From: Deltaproteobacteria bacterium
Lineage (GTDB): Bacteria; Desulfobacterota; Dissulfuribacteria; Dissulfuribacterales; QOAL01
Length of the DNA stretch: 64,000 bases
Reading direction: 5' to 3'
Assembly (NCBI GenBank): GCA_026995935.1
Contig: JALWNK010000019.1
Span: forward strand, 1 to 64,000
Made by a program: the position numbers and the translations under genes. The notes under the pieces were generated by a model, which saw only the letters and a program-made list of their open reading frames with translations, had not been told where the DNA came from and made no database searches. Shown here in pieces: positions 39,281 to 49,771 of this stretch (positions within the stretch are counted from its first letter, which is position 1; every line of letters starts with the position of its first letter).

Positions 39281-40693
39281 ATGACCCCCAAAGAAGTTTT
39301 AGACCTTATCAAGGAAAAGAACATCAAGGTTGTTGACCTGAGGTTCCTGGATTTTCCAGGAGTCTGGCAGCATTTTACAGTCCCGGCCAGCGAACTGGAT
39401 GAGGGTTCCTTTGAGGCAGGTTTTGGTTTCGACGGCTCGAGCATCAGGGGCTGGCAGCCCATTCATGCCAGCGACATGCTGGTTGTACCGGACGCCTCTA
39501 CCGCGTTGATGGACCCGTTTTTTGAGGAACCAACTCTGGTACTCATCGGAGACATTGTTGACCCGGTCACCAAGGAGGCCTATTCAAGAGACCCCAGAAA
39601 CATTGCCAAAAAGGCAGAGGCATATCTTAAGAGCACAGGTGTTGGAGACACTGCCTTCTTTGGCCCAGAGGCCGAGTTCTTCATCTTTGATGACGTACGC
39701 TATGACAACGCAAGCAATGGATGCTTCTATGAGGTGGATTCCGTAGAGGGCATCTGGAATACTGGCAGGGACGAGTGCCCCAACCTTGGATACAAACCAC
39801 GCCACAAAGAAGGTTACTTTCCTGTCCCGCCCACGGATAAGTTTCAGGATATGCGTACCGAGATGCTTCTGACCCTGGAATCCCTTGGAATCGACACCGA
39901 GTGTCAGCACCATGAGGTCGCCACCGCAGGCCAGGCCGAGATTGATATGCGCTTTAAGCCCCTTCTCCAGATGGGCGACCAGCTCATGTGGTTCAAGTAC
40001 GTGCTTAAGAACGTGGCTTACAAGTATGGCCGCACGGTAACCTTCATGCCCAAACCCCTCTATGGTGATAACGGAACAGGTATGCACACCCACATCAGCA
40101 TATGGAAGGATGGAGAACCCGTCTTTGCAGGCGACAAGTATGCGGGAATGTCAGAAACTGCAATGTATGCCATCGGTGGAATCCTCAAACATTGCCGTGC
40201 CCTGTGCGCCTTCACCAACCCCTCAACCAACTCCTACAAAAGACTCGTTCCTGGATTTGAGGCGCCTGTCAACCTCGCCTACTCAAGCAGAAACAGGAGT
40301 GCTGCAGTAAGGATACCTATGTACTCAGCCTCTCCAAAGGCAAAGAGAATCGAGTTCAGAACACCTGATCCATCCTGTAATGGCTACCTTGCCTTCTCAG
40401 CCATGCTCATGGCAGTACTTGATGGAATAGAGAACAAGATTGATCCAGGTGAGCCCCTTGACAAGAACATATATGACCTGCCTCCAGAAGAGCTTGCAAA
40501 CATTCCTTCTGCACCTGGCTCACTGGAAGAGGCCCTGGAAGCCCTCAAGGAAGACCATGAATTCCTATTAAAGGGTGATGTATTTACCCAGGATGTAATT
40601 GATATGTGGCTGGAATACAAGACAGAAAACGAGGTGAATGCCGTTAAGCTTCGCCCGCATCCAATCGAATTCTACCTCTACTACGACATTTAA
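39281..40693 (+). CDS. glnA: Glutamine synthetase type I
   Basis: [44 protein letters not shown] adenylylation Tyr. Confidence 0.97.
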   Translation: MTPKEVLDLIKEKNIKVVDLRFLDFPGVWQHFTVPASELDEGSFEAGFGFDGSSIRGWQPIHASDMLVVPDASTALMDPFFEEPTLVLIGDIVDPVTKEAYSRDPRNIAKKAEAYLKSTGVGDTAFFGPEAEFFIFDDVRYDNASNGCFYEVDSVEGIWNTGRDECPNLGYKPRHKEGYFPVPPTDKFQDMRTEMLLTLESLGIDTECQHHEVATAGQAEIDMRFKPLLQMGDQLMWFKYVLKNVAYKYGRTVTFMPKPLYGDNGTGMHTHISIWKDGEPVFAGDKYAGMSETAMYAIGGILKHCRALCAFTNPSTNSYKRLVPGFEAPVNLAYSSRNRSAAVRIPMYSASPKAKRIEFRTPDPSCNGYLAFSAMLMAVLDGIENKIDPGEPLDKNIYDLPPEELANIPSAPGSLEEALEALKEDHEFLLKGDVFTQDVIDMWLEYKTENEVNAVKLRPHPIEFYLYYDI

Positions 40694-40729
40694 GTCGATT
40701 TAATTAATAAGTTTTTTAGATACCATGAG

Positions 40730-40755
40730 AAAGGGCCGCATATGCGGCCCTTTTT
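40730..40755 (+). terminator. Rho-independent terminator downstream of glnA
   Basis: AAAGGGCCGCATATGCGGCCCTTTTT. Confidence 0.9.
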
Positions 40756-40778
40756 ATTTAAAGGATTTGATAAAACAG

Positions 40779-41918
40779 CTACTGCAAAGTCACCATGTTA
40801 TCCCTGTGGATTACCTCCTCCTTTGCAGAATCCTTTCCTATCCTTGAACATATTTGGCTGGAATGGCATCCAGAAATCTTCCTGAGATCTGAGGCAGAAT
40901 AATTTGATAGACCAAGGGCGACCTCGTTTCCGCTCTTGTCAATGCAGACAATGCAGTCGCCTTCCTTAAATTCACCCGACACATCCAATATCCCGGCTGG
41001 AAGAAGGCTCTTGCCTCCTTTAAGAAGGGCCGAAACCGCCCCATCATCAATGCTTATACTACCCTTCCTTTCCAGAGCGTAGGCTATCCAGGGCTTTCTT
41101 CCAAAGATTCGTTTTCTTTTTGACGGAAGAAAAAGTGTGCAATCGGCCTCTCCCTGAAAAATGTCATGTATGATTCCAGGCTGTTTTCCCCCGGCAATCA
41201 CCATTGGCACACCAAAGGAGGTAACCATTTTTGCAGCGCGGAGCTTTGAGCCCATGCCCCCTCGCCCTGCCCTTCCAGGGCTGTCTCCGGCCATGGAGAG
41301 GACTTTCTCATCTATCTTTTTAACGACCTCGATCTTTTTGGCATCCCCTCTTTCTCTTGGATCGCCTTCGTATAGCCCGTCAATGTCACTCAGGCACACG
41401 AGAAGATCAGCCTCTGCCAAATTTACTACCAGGACGGATAGAGCATCATTATCGGTAAATTGAAGCTCTTCCGTGGCTACCGTATCGTTCTCATTAATGA
41501 CAGGAATGACACGCCAATCCATCAAGGTCTTGATGGTGTTTTTTGCATTAACGTACCGTCTCCGTGAAACAAGACCGTCTCTTGTAAGGAGCACTTGTGC
41601 CACCTTGAAGCCATACCTTGAAAAGGCTTCCTCATAAACCTGCATTAGCAAACCCTGCCCAATAGCAGCTAGTGCCTGTTTTTCTGGAACGGAACGGCCT
41701 TGGGCCTTTTCAGGCATCTTTGTCATTCCGGCTGCCACGGCCCCTGAAGAGACAATCACAAGCTGCCGGTCTTCTTCCATTAGCGAGGCCATCTGGCTGC
41801 AAAGATCATAAATGAGCCTCTTTTCAAGCCCGAGGCGATTAGTCAAAACCGCACTTCCTATCTTGATGACTATGCGCCTTGCCGAATGGATATGGTCTTT
41901 AAACAGCTTCTTATCCAT
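40779..41918 (-). CDS. proB: Glutamate 5-kinase with PUA domain
   Basis: RIVIKIGSAVLTN; VSSGAVAAGM; INENDTVATEEL; GRGGMGSKLRAA. Confidence 0.95.
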   Translation of the reverse strand: MDKKLFKDHIHSARRIVIKIGSAVLTNRLGLEKRLIYDLCSQMASLMEEDRQLVIVSSGAVAAGMTKMPEKAQGRSVPEKQALAAIGQGLLMQVYEEAFSRYGFKVAQVLLTRDGLVSRRRYVNAKNTIKTLMDWRVIPVINENDTVATEELQFTDNDALSVLVVNLAEADLLVCLSDIDGLYEGDPRERGDAKKIEVVKKIDEKVLSMAGDSPGRAGRGGMGSKLRAAKMVTSFGVPMVIAGGKQPGIIHDIFQGEADCTLFLPSKRKRIFGRKPWIAYALERKGSISIDDGAVSALLKGGKSLLPAGILDVSGEFKEGDCIVCIDKSGNEVALGLSNYSASDLRKISGCHSSQICSRIGKDSAKEEVIHRDNMVTLQ

Positions 41919-42930
41919 GTTGATCAGTTTGGTTTTTATGACTGTTGACTTCGTTTAAAAGGACAGGTATGAGTCTCCCCAACCCCTCACCAGTATAGGC
42001 AGAAATGAGGAAAACCCGTTCACCTTTTGCTTCAAGCCATTCCTTTACTACAGTAACTTCCTTTGGATCACTAATATCAATTTTATTCAGGGCAACAACC
42101 GCTTCCTTGGCAAGCAGCGACTGGTTAAAGGAAAGAAGCTCCTGCCTTATCATCTCATACTGCTTCTTGGCCTCCTCCTGGCCAACTGATACGTCAAGTA
42201 CATGAAGAAGTACAGAGGTCCTTTCAATGTGTTTCAGAAAATCTGCCCCCATGCCGACACCAGAGTGGGCCCCCTGAATCAGGCCAGGGATATCCGCCAT
42301 GACAAAGCTCTCCTCAGGATCAACTTCTACTACGCCAAGGTGAGGTACAAGTGTCGTAAAGGGGTAGTCTGCGATCTTTGGCCTTGCTGCCGAACACCTG
42401 GAAAGAAGTGTCGATTTACCTGCATTTGGAGCCCCGACAAGGCCAACATCGGCAAGGAGCTTGAGCTCAAGCCTGAACCTCCTTTCCTCACCTTTCAGAC
42501 CCTCCTGGCTGTAACGGGGTGCCTGGTTGGTGGCTGTGGCAAAACGGGCATTCCCCTTGCCTCCAAGCCCCCCCCTGGCAGCCACCCACCTCTGACCTGG
42601 CCTGGTGAGATCGGCGACAACCAGGCCGGTGTCCAAGTCCCTGACCATGGTGCCTACAGGTACCTTGACCACAAGGTCTTTACCTGAGCGCCCATGCATC
42701 TTCTTCCCAGAACCGGCCATGCCCTTTGGAGCAAAGAACCGTCTCTTATGCCTGAAAGGCTGCAAGGTGTTGAGGCCAGGATCTACAAGGAAGATTACAT
42801 CTCCTCCCTTGCCACCATCTCCACCATCCGGTCCCCCCCTAGGGACATATTTTTCACGGCGGAAACTTACAGCTCCCGGGCCACCATCACCGGCCTTCAC
42901 ATGTATTTCTGCCTCGTCAACAAAATTCAT
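41911..42930 (-). CDS. obg: GTPase Obg
   Basis: MNFVDEAEIHVKAGDGGPGAVSFRREKYVPRGGPDGGDGG; GAPNAGKSTLL; DIPGLIQGAHSGVGMGADFLKHIERT. Confidence 0.97.
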   Translation of the reverse strand: MNFVDEAEIHVKAGDGGPGAVSFRREKYVPRGGPDGGDGGKGGDVIFLVDPGLNTLQPFRHKRRFFAPKGMAGSGKKMHGRSGKDLVVKVPVGTMVRDLDTGLVVADLTRPGQRWVAARGGLGGKGNARFATATNQAPRYSQEGLKGEERRFRLELKLLADVGLVGAPNAGKSTLLSRCSAARPKIADYPFTTLVPHLGVVEVDPEESFVMADIPGLIQGAHSGVGMGADFLKHIERTSVLLHVLDVSVGQEEAKKQYEMIRQELLSFNQSLLAKEAVVALNKIDISDPKEVTVVKEWLEAKGERVFLISAYTGEGLGRLIPVLLNEVNSHKNQTDQHG

Positions 42931-43010
42931 AAAATCAGTGAAGCCTCACCCTAACCTTATAATGAGATGACTTTCATCAAAAAAGTAATCAGTTTTATGA
43001 AATAAAAAAA

Positions 43011-43038
43011 CCCACATCCTTAATAAAGATGCGGGCTT
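43011..43038 (-). terminator. Rho-independent terminator downstream of rpmA
   Basis: Minus strand CCCGCATCTTTATTAAGGATGTGGG followed by T-run. Confidence 0.75.
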
Positions 43039-43067
43039 AAAAAGGGTTTGGGTTGTTGGATAAAAAA

Positions 43068-43319
43068 CTATGCAGGATAGACGCTTACCAACTGCCTGTT
43101 GCGCCTCGTCTCAAACTTGACTGTTCCGTCGATCTTTGAAAACAGGGTATAATCCTTACCCATACCCACGTTCTTACCTGGATGAAACCTGGTTCCAAGC
43201 TGACGAACCAAAATATTGCCTGCGCGCACAAACTGGCCGCCAAAACGCTTTACTCCGCGCCTCTGGCCCTTGCTGTCTCTTCCGTTTTTGGAGCTGCCAC
43301 CGGCTTTTTTATGTGCCAT
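43068..43319 (-). CDS. rpmA: 50S ribosomal protein L27
   Basis: [28 protein letters not shown]. Confidence 0.98.
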   Translation of the reverse strand: MAHKKAGGSSKNGRDSKGQRRGVKRFGGQFVRAGNILVRQLGTRFHPGKNVGMGKDYTLFSKIDGTVKFETRRNRQLVSVYPA

Positions 43320-43331
43320 GTCAAAAGCCTC

Positions 43332-43643
43332 CTATATAGTGATATCCTGTATTTCAAGGGTGGTAAAGAGCTGCCTGTGGCCTCTTTTCTTTTTGTACCC
43401 TTTGCGTCTTTTTTTCTTGAAAACTATGACTTTCTTGTCCTTACCCTGTTCAATCACCTTTGCCTTCACCGCAGCGTTATCAACAGTGGGATTTCCCACC
43501 TTAACGTCATCTCCACTTATGACCATTAACACTTCAGGTATATCTATCTCTGAACCAACGTCTGCATCAAGCTTTTCCACCTTGATGACTTCACCCTTGG
43601 TTACCTTGTACTGCTTTCCACCCGTTTTTACAACTGCAAACAT
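43332..43643 (-). CDS. rplU: 50S ribosomal protein L21
   Basis: MFAVVKTGGKQYKVTKGEVIKVEKL; FKKKRRKGYKKKRGHRQ. Confidence 0.98.
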   Translation of the reverse strand: MFAVVKTGGKQYKVTKGEVIKVEKLDADVGSEIDIPEVLMVISGDDVKVGNPTVDNAAVKAKVIEQGKDKKVIVFKKKRRKGYKKKRGHRQLFTTLEIQDITI

Positions 43644-43756
43644 CGTCTACTTCCTCCGGCCACGTAATAATAGGCCTTTAGTTGATAAATGGCATCCCCT
43701 GATGCGGAGTCAAAAATAACATGAAAAGGTCTCTTGTCAATACTTGATGAAAACAA

Positions 43757-43783
43757 AAGGCCCTGCCGAATGTGCAGGGCCTT
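43757..43783 (-). terminator. Hairpin terminator downstream of the porin gene
   Basis: AAGGCCCTGCCGAATGTGCAGGGCCTT; T-run on minus strand. Confidence 0.75.
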
Positions 43784-43810
43784 GCAATCCACTATTTATG
43801 TGTTTGCTTC

Positions 43811-45475
43811 TTAGAAGAAGTGCTGGTACTGAATCCTGAAGCGGACATCATCCTGATCCTTGGGATCCTTGGCAAGCTTGCCGGTGAATCCAAGGGCATC
43901 GGCCTCGTCCTGGCTGATTTCGTAGAAATTCCTGTGGAACAGCCCGACCTCAGCGGAGATATACTGGTTGAAGCCGTGGAGATAGTAGTTGATACCGGCA
44001 CGGATCTGGTGCATATCCTTCTCAACTGCGTATCCGCCGTCGTCTGACATCTTCACAAGGCCGAGACCACTTGCCAAGCTGTTTTCCAGGTTGTTCTGGT
44101 CAAGCCTCTTCAGGTAGGCATACTTGACGGTAACTTCCCATTTCTTTGGTACCAGGAAGTAACCGAGGTTTGCCCTGGCACCCCAGCGGTCCCAGTTGTA
44201 GCTGTACTGGTTGTTCTTATCCGGGGCCTGCTGGAACTCTTCCCAACCTGCTTCAAGGTCTGCTGAGAAACCGAGATACCTGAAGAGAAGTGCAGCATTT
44301 CCACCGTAGTTGTTGATGTCATGGGCAAAACCGACCTTCTTTGCCAATACACCATTTTTGCCCTTGGGATCAAACTGATGTGGATCGTATACATTCTTTA
44401 CCTTGTTTTTCCAATCAAAGACACCGAGGATCAAGGCTGCCAGAGGCGTGGTGTTGTAACCATAGTCACCCTGTGCAAAGTAGTGCTTGAAGCCCTTTGG
44501 CCCCATTGGACCCTTTGGATCAGAGCCAGGCAGGAAGTTGATGCCTATACGGCCAACATAAAGCATCTGATCGTCAAAGTTGGCAGTAGCCTGGGTGTCC
44601 CTGCCGTTGTAAATACCGGCCCAGTAAACCAGAAACTGTTTCTGGTTGAAGAGATCCAGGTCACCGTTGATATTGAAACCCTGGGACCTGTAAAGAAGCA
44701 TACCACCAGTGGGGAACTCAGTAGTCTTGTCCAGATGGCTTCCAACCCTCAGGCGGGCATTGTAACCAGGAATGTCATAAGTACGGTTTCCGAATTTGTC
44801 CTTATCCATCTCGGAGTCACCGGTGAATATGGTACGGTCAGCTCCGTTCTGGCCAAATCCACTCTGCCAGTATTCAATGGAGTAAGGAATCTTCATACGA
44901 CCAAACTGGATACGAGCATATTTGTACTTGCGCCATACGATGAAGGCGTCGTGGGTATGGACCTTACCCTGTGGCTCAAGCTGGATGTGCATGAAGTACT
45001 TCCAGTCCTTGTTGGGTGCATAGCCGTCTACAAAGAGACGCAGACGACGCATAGTAAAGGAGCTAAAGTTCTCGTCTGCACCGGAAATGTCGTCATCCAC
45101 GGATACGTAGGTGTACCTCATCTGTATGCCGGCACGAAGCCTCATGAGATACTCGTTGTTGTTCTTGGGATTGTGATACTTGATCCTGAAGCCGTTTTTC
45201 CAGAATACCTTAAAGTTACTCCTATCCTTCTTCCACTTCTCGAGCTCCTGCACCTTTTGCTGAAGCGCTGCCGTGTCTGGGCATGGAGCTGTCCTCTGCT
45301 GGGCCTCCAGCTGCTTGATCCTCTTGGTCAACGCCCTGACCTGGGCCTTGAGATCGGCCAGTTCCTGGTTTGGCGGCACTCCACCAGCAAAGGCTGCTGC
45401 CGATGCAGTGAACAGGAACACAAAAGACAGAAGCAGAAGCCCTAGACTCCTTTTTGGAACTAATCCCTTGCGCAT
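43811..45475 (-). CDS. Porin (phosphate-selective porin O/P-like) with N-terminal coiled coil
   Basis: Signal peptide; QELADLKAQVRALTKRIKQLEAQ; FSSFTMRRLRLFVDGYAPNKDWKYFMHIQLEP; terminal aromatic residue ..YQHFF. Confidence 0.85.
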   Translation of the reverse strand: MRKGLVPKRSLGLLLLSFVFLFTASAAAFAGGVPPNQELADLKAQVRALTKRIKQLEAQQRTAPCPDTAALQQKVQELEKWKKDRSNFKVFWKNGFRIKYHNPKNNNEYLMRLRAGIQMRYTYVSVDDDISGADENFSSFTMRRLRLFVDGYAPNKDWKYFMHIQLEPQGKVHTHDAFIVWRKYKYARIQFGRMKIPYSIEYWQSGFGQNGADRTIFTGDSEMDKDKFGNRTYDIPGYNARLRVGSHLDKTTEFPTGGMLLYRSQGFNINGDLDLFNQKQFLVYWAGIYNGRDTQATANFDDQMLYVGRIGINFLPGSDPKGPMGPKGFKHYFAQGDYGYNTTPLAALILGVFDWKNKVKNVYDPHQFDPKGKNGVLAKKVGFAHDINNYGGNAALLFRYLGFSADLEAGWEEFQQAPDKNNQYSYNWDRWGARANLGYFLVPKKWEVTVKYAYLKRLDQNNLENSLASGLGLVKMSDDGGYAVEKDMHQIRAGINYYLHGFNQYISAEVGLFHRNFYEISQDEADALGFTGKLAKDPKDQDDVRFRIQYQHFF

Positions 45476-45621
45476 AATCCCTCCTTTGTTCGTTTTTTTA
45501 CAACCTCCTGAAATGTCTACTCTTTTCTTAAACTACCAGTGACCAATTTTGTCAAGATGTATTTTTTAGGTATTTAAAGAATATTTATCGCCCCTTTCAT
45601 GGGAAAATTCCTTAAATATCT

Positions 45622-47031
45622 TCAACTTGGCTGAGATACCTCCTTCTGAATTGGAAGTATGAAAAAGAAGTTGTTGCCCATGGGAACCGGTTCATAGCCA
45701 ACTTCGCCTCCATGTACCTCTATAATCTTTTTGACGAAATGAAGACCGTGACCTGTGCCAGGCATGTTCTTTGAGGCATCGGTTGTGCGGAAACCTTCAT
45801 CGAATATATGGGCTGCCTCCTCTGAGCTCAGGTGTGGACCGGTAGTAAAGACGTTGAACTTGATTCCATCCTTGCCAGGGCCAAAGTAGTCGGGTAGGAC
45901 CTGTCTCCCATAGGCCATAAACTTTATAGGGTTTCCATGGGAATCCTTGACTTCCTGGCAATATTTTTCCGCATTTGAGAACAGGTTGGCATAAACTTGT
46001 GATATCAGGCCTATATCGACGGCAAGGGGAATATCCTCGTCAGGGACCCCACCAAGTTGATTGTCTATAGTGATGCCACGCCTTGCCAGACGCTCCTTAT
46101 ATCGTTCAAGCTGTGGCTCTATGACCTCCTTCCTGAAATTACAGCTACGCCTCCTCAGAACCAACTCCCCCTTTTGAAAGTGCTCTCGTCTTAAGAGGCT
46201 TTCAAGAAAGAGGCTCGTATTCTCAAAATGTTTTCTTATGTCATTATAGTATGACCGGAGATCCTCAACAGCCGATTGCAGTTGCCTCTCCACTTCTTCT
46301 GCCTGTCTGACATGGGGGCAGTTACAAGTTTCTGCATCCTTAAGATGATGCCTCAAAAGCCCCATGATTGCATCCAAATCCTTTATCTTTTTCTCTATAA
46401 GCTTAAGAAAATATTTATACTTTATATTGGGAGCAATGACGTTATGTTCTATATCGGCCACCAGAGTATTAATGAACTTTATGTGATCCTCGTTCTGCCT
46501 TGCCAGTAGCTTGTAATGCAGATTATAGCCGATTCGGTTGGCGTACTTCTCGAAAAAGAGCTTATCCTTGTCAGAAAGATGTCTCCTTGGAAACACTTCT
46601 AACATCCCGATGATGTCTGTGGCCCTCGATATGGCCTTTACAGCAAATAGCCTTTTGTTCCCTCGGATAGGTGCAAAATAGGAATCACCAAATTCATAGG
46701 GCCTGGTTGACAGCTTGACACCTTCAGGCGGATCCATACCGCAGACACCAAGGGCATTAAGTGAGTCGGCAATTCGCATTAGTTTTCCTGTCTCAAAGTC
46801 TATCAAGTAGAGACAGGAATCAAAGTCCATAAATATCTTGGGAACAAATACGGCTATTCGGTAGAAGTTTTCGAGGGTCTCAAATTCCTGGGCAAGATCG
46901 AAAAAGGCCCTTAACGCCCTGTCCTGTATGACAGTAAAGTCGTATCTTTCGTAATCTTCCTTTTTCTTTCTAATACGCGCGAGAACTGCTGCCAGTTCTG
47001 GGGGATCAGGCTTGGCACAGTAAATGGTCAT
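45622..47031 (-). CDS. Sensor histidine-kinase-like protein
   Basis: HATPase motifs QVYANLFSNAEKYC and GTGHGLHFVKKIIEVHGGEVGYEP; no obvious canonical H-box. Confidence 0.78.
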   Translation of the reverse strand: MTIYCAKPDPPELAAVLARIRKKKEDYERYDFTVIQDRALRAFFDLAQEFETLENFYRIAVFVPKIFMDFDSCLYLIDFETGKLMRIADSLNALGVCGMDPPEGVKLSTRPYEFGDSYFAPIRGNKRLFAVKAISRATDIIGMLEVFPRRHLSDKDKLFFEKYANRIGYNLHYKLLARQNEDHIKFINTLVADIEHNVIAPNIKYKYFLKLIEKKIKDLDAIMGLLRHHLKDAETCNCPHVRQAEEVERQLQSAVEDLRSYYNDIRKHFENTSLFLESLLRREHFQKGELVLRRRSCNFRKEVIEPQLERYKERLARRGITIDNQLGGVPDEDIPLAVDIGLISQVYANLFSNAEKYCQEVKDSHGNPIKFMAYGRQVLPDYFGPGKDGIKFNVFTTGPHLSSEEAAHIFDEGFRTTDASKNMPGTGHGLHFVKKIIEVHGGEVGYEPVPMGNNFFFILPIQKEVSQPS

Positions 47032-47046
47032 ATTCCTGCGATTGGA

Positions 47047-48585
47047 TTAATCCTCTTCTTCATATTCAGCAAAACTCTTCTCTATGGCATCGACCATGCT
47101 TGGTATGGTAGATTTTTCTGGAATAATGTGGACATTAAGCCCCTTTTTCTCTGCGGTCCTGGCAGTAACCGGGCCGATGCAGGCAATCTTTGCCTGTGAT
47201 GTGACCCTCCTGGCAATATCAGAGGGGACCGCCTTGAAAAAGTTCTTCACGGTGGAGGAGCTGGTAAAGGTAACAACGTCAATGTCCTCTTCCTCAAGCA
47301 GCTCAAGGGTCTGAGGCGCCACCCTGGGAGACACAGTTTCATAGGCAGGGGCAACCACCACCTGGGCTCCCATTCTTTGAAGACCTTCGGGAAGTATCTC
47401 CCTGGCCTTGACGGCCCTTGGAATGAGAATTCGCTTGCCCTTCATGTCTTGTCTGGCAAAAAGCTCAAGGAGCCCCTCTGCGCGAAAGTCTTTGGGAATG
47501 GCGTCTACCCGTATGTGGAGCTTTTCGAGTTCCTGCGCAGTGCTCGTGCCAACGGTGGCCACCCTTGCCTTTCCCAAGGCGCGCACATCCTTTCCAAGCT
47601 GGTCCACCCTCAAAAAGAAAAACTTTACCGCATTTGGGCTGGTGAATATGATCCAGTCAAACAGATCCGCCTCTGAAATGGCCTTGTCCAGAATGGAGGT
47701 ATCCTCCACCTGTCTTACCTCAATGGTCGGACACTCTATACAGCCTGCACCTTTTCTTTCAAGAAGGTTGACCAGGAGGCTGGCCTGTTGGCGTGTCCTT
47801 GTTACAAGTACCTTTTTGCCAAGAAGGGGCTGTCTCTCAAACCAGTTGATCTGGTCACGCACCTTGCAGACATCTCCCACCACAATAATTGCAGGGGGTT
47901 TAAAACCTGCCTCCTTTACCTTTTTGGCTATATCCGCAAGGGTGCCGGTTATGGATTCCTGAAGTGGCGTGGTGCCCCACCTTATAACTGCAGCAGGTGT
48001 ATCCGGGCTTCTGCCAAAGCGGATGAGATTATCTGCAATACTTGGAAGGTTTGTCATGCCCATGAGAAAAACCAGGGTTCCAACACCCTTGGCAAGCCCC
48101 TCCCAGTCCACATCTGCCTCGTTTTCAAAACGCCTGTGCCCGGTAATAAAGGCAACTGAGGCGGTATAGGAACGATGGGTCAGGGGAATCCCCGCATAGG
48201 CAGGCACGGCAATGGCAGAGGTTACACCAGGCACTATCTCAAAGGGTATCTGGTTTTCGGAAAGTATTTGCGCCTCTTCTCCGCCCCTTCCAAAGATGAA
48301 AGGGTCGCCTCCCTTGAGCCTCACCACCCTTTTGCCTTCTTTTGCCTTTTGAAGGATGAGGTCATTAATCTCATGTTGTTTTGCAACATGTCTGCCAACG
48401 CGCTTACCGACGTAAATCCTTTCCGCCTCTGGATTGACAAACTCCATTATCCTTGGTGAGGCAAGCCTGTCGTAGATTACCACCTCTGCATTTTCAAGGA
48501 GCTCCCTCCCCCTCAGGGTAAGAAGACCTGGGTCGCCAGGACCTGCTCCAACCAGATACACCTTTCCCTTCTTTTCAACCTGCAC
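47047..48585 (-). CDS. cobA-hemD: Uroporphyrinogen-III C-methyltransferase / uroporphyrinogen-III synthase fusion
   Basis: VYLVGAGPGDPGLLTLRG; VRLKGGDPFIFGRGGEEA; GIPLTHRSYTASVAFITGH; C-terminal HemD-like FTSPNAVKFFF and FTSSSTVKNFF. Confidence 0.94.
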   Translation of the reverse strand: MQVEKKGKVYLVGAGPGDPGLLTLRGRELLENAEVVIYDRLASPRIMEFVNPEAERIYVGKRVGRHVAKQHEINDLILQKAKEGKRVVRLKGGDPFIFGRGGEEAQILSENQIPFEIVPGVTSAIAVPAYAGIPLTHRSYTASVAFITGHRRFENEADVDWEGLAKGVGTLVFLMGMTNLPSIADNLIRFGRSPDTPAAVIRWGTTPLQESITGTLADIAKKVKEAGFKPPAIIVVGDVCKVRDQINWFERQPLLGKKVLVTRTRQQASLLVNLLERKGAGCIECPTIEVRQVEDTSILDKAISEADLFDWIIFTSPNAVKFFFLRVDQLGKDVRALGKARVATVGTSTAQELEKLHIRVDAIPKDFRAEGLLELFARQDMKGKRILIPRAVKAREILPEGLQRMGAQVVVAPAYETVSPRVAPQTLELLEEEDIDVVTFTSSSTVKNFFKAVPSDIARRVTSQAKIACIGPVTARTAEKKGLNVHIIPEKSTIPSMVDAIEKSFAEYEEED

Positions 48586-49504
48586 TGTAAACTTCCTCTA
48601 GTATCTCCCTTCCGCCAAGGTCCAGTATGGTTTCCGCAAGCTCCACTCCAAGACGTTCCGCCTTCTGCGCCGACCCTTCCATCTTCTGCCTGATAACCCT
48701 GTTTCCCTCTTCATCGGCCACAATGCCCTCTAGTTTGAGCCGATCCCCTTTCAGGGTTGCAACTGCGCCAATGGGGACCTGGCATCCGCCTTCTAGCCTC
48801 TTGAGAAAGGCCCTTTCTGCGCGCACCCGTATTTCCGTCTCATGGTCATGAAGTGGCACCAAAATTTGCCTAGTTTCGTTGTCCTCTGTCCTGAATTCTA
48901 TGCCAAGCGCCCCCTGGCCAATGGCCGGAATCATGGTCTCCTCTGGGATAAGGCAGGAAATACGGTTAGAAAGGCCAAGCCTGTTAAGACCTGCAGCGGC
49001 AAGGATAATTGCGTCAAAATCTCCCTGATCAAGCCTTTTAAGGCGCGTGTCAAGGTTTCCACGAAGAGACTCTATTTTAATATCTGGCCTTATGAGCTTA
49101 AGCTGTGCCATGCGCCTGAGGCTGCTCGTACCCACTGTGGCGCCAGTTGGAAGCCCTTCCATACAGCCGTCATGCCTGCTAATGAGTGCATCCCTAGAAT
49201 CTTCCCTCTTGGGGAAAACACTTACCTCCAGCCCCGGAGGTATCTCAGTGGGGACGTCCTTAAGGCTGTGAACCGCAATATCAGCCCTGCCATCAAGCAT
49301 GGCCTCTTCTATCTCCTTAACGAACAGACCCTTACCACCAACCTTTGCAAGCGGAACATCAAGGATCTTGTCCCCCTTGGTGGTGACCTTCAATAGCTCA
49401 ACGGTGCAGCCCGGCCAGTGACTTTCTATCTGGCCCTTGACCCACATGCTCTGGGCCATGGCCAACTTGCTTTTCCTTGTGGCAAGTACGAGTTTTTCCT
49501 TCAT
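48575..49504 (-). CDS. hemC: Hydroxymethylbilane synthase
   Basis: LVLATRKSKLAMAQS; VHSLKDVPTEIPPGLE; GTSSLRRMAQL; EGGCQVPIGA; start at MKEKLVL. Confidence 0.96.
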   Translation of the reverse strand: MKEKLVLATRKSKLAMAQSMWVKGQIESHWPGCTVELLKVTTKGDKILDVPLAKVGGKGLFVKEIEEAMLDGRADIAVHSLKDVPTEIPPGLEVSVFPKREDSRDALISRHDGCMEGLPTGATVGTSSLRRMAQLKLIRPDIKIESLRGNLDTRLKRLDQGDFDAIILAAAGLNRLGLSNRISCLIPEETMIPAIGQGALGIEFRTEDNETRQILVPLHDHETEIRVRAERAFLKRLEGGCQVPIGAVATLKGDRLKLEGIVADEEGNRVIRQKMEGSAQKAERLGVELAETILDLGGREILEEVYSAG

Positions 49505-49517
49505 CTGTTCTTCCCTG

Positions 49518-49745
49518 TTAACCGCCGCAGGAGCTGCAGTTGGTGCTGGTGCAGCCCTTGCAACCGGAAGAGGCCTTCTTGCCTGTTCCACGAAAGCTTC
49601 CGCTTGATTTCATGGCAAACATGGACATCTTCTTTACGGTGTCCTCAGAGCCACACTTTCTGCACTTAATGACCTTGTCGGAGCTGAAAACAAGCTGTTC
49701 AAACTCCTCTCCGCAGGAGTTACATAAGTATTCATAAATGGGCAT
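49518..49745 (-). CDS. FmdB-family zinc-ribbon protein
   Basis: MPIYEYLCNSCGEEFEQLVFSSDKVIKCRKCGSED...; Cys-rich C-terminus. Confidence 0.9.
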   Translation of the reverse strand: MPIYEYLCNSCGEEFEQLVFSSDKVIKCRKCGSEDTVKKMSMFAMKSSGSFRGTGKKASSGCKGCTSTNCSSCGG

Positions 49746-49771
49746 TGGAACTTCCTCCACTACAATTTTCA

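Noticed and set aside
47047-48585. CobA-HemD fusion as novel
   Set aside because: This fusion is well known in anaerobic bacteria; ordinary.
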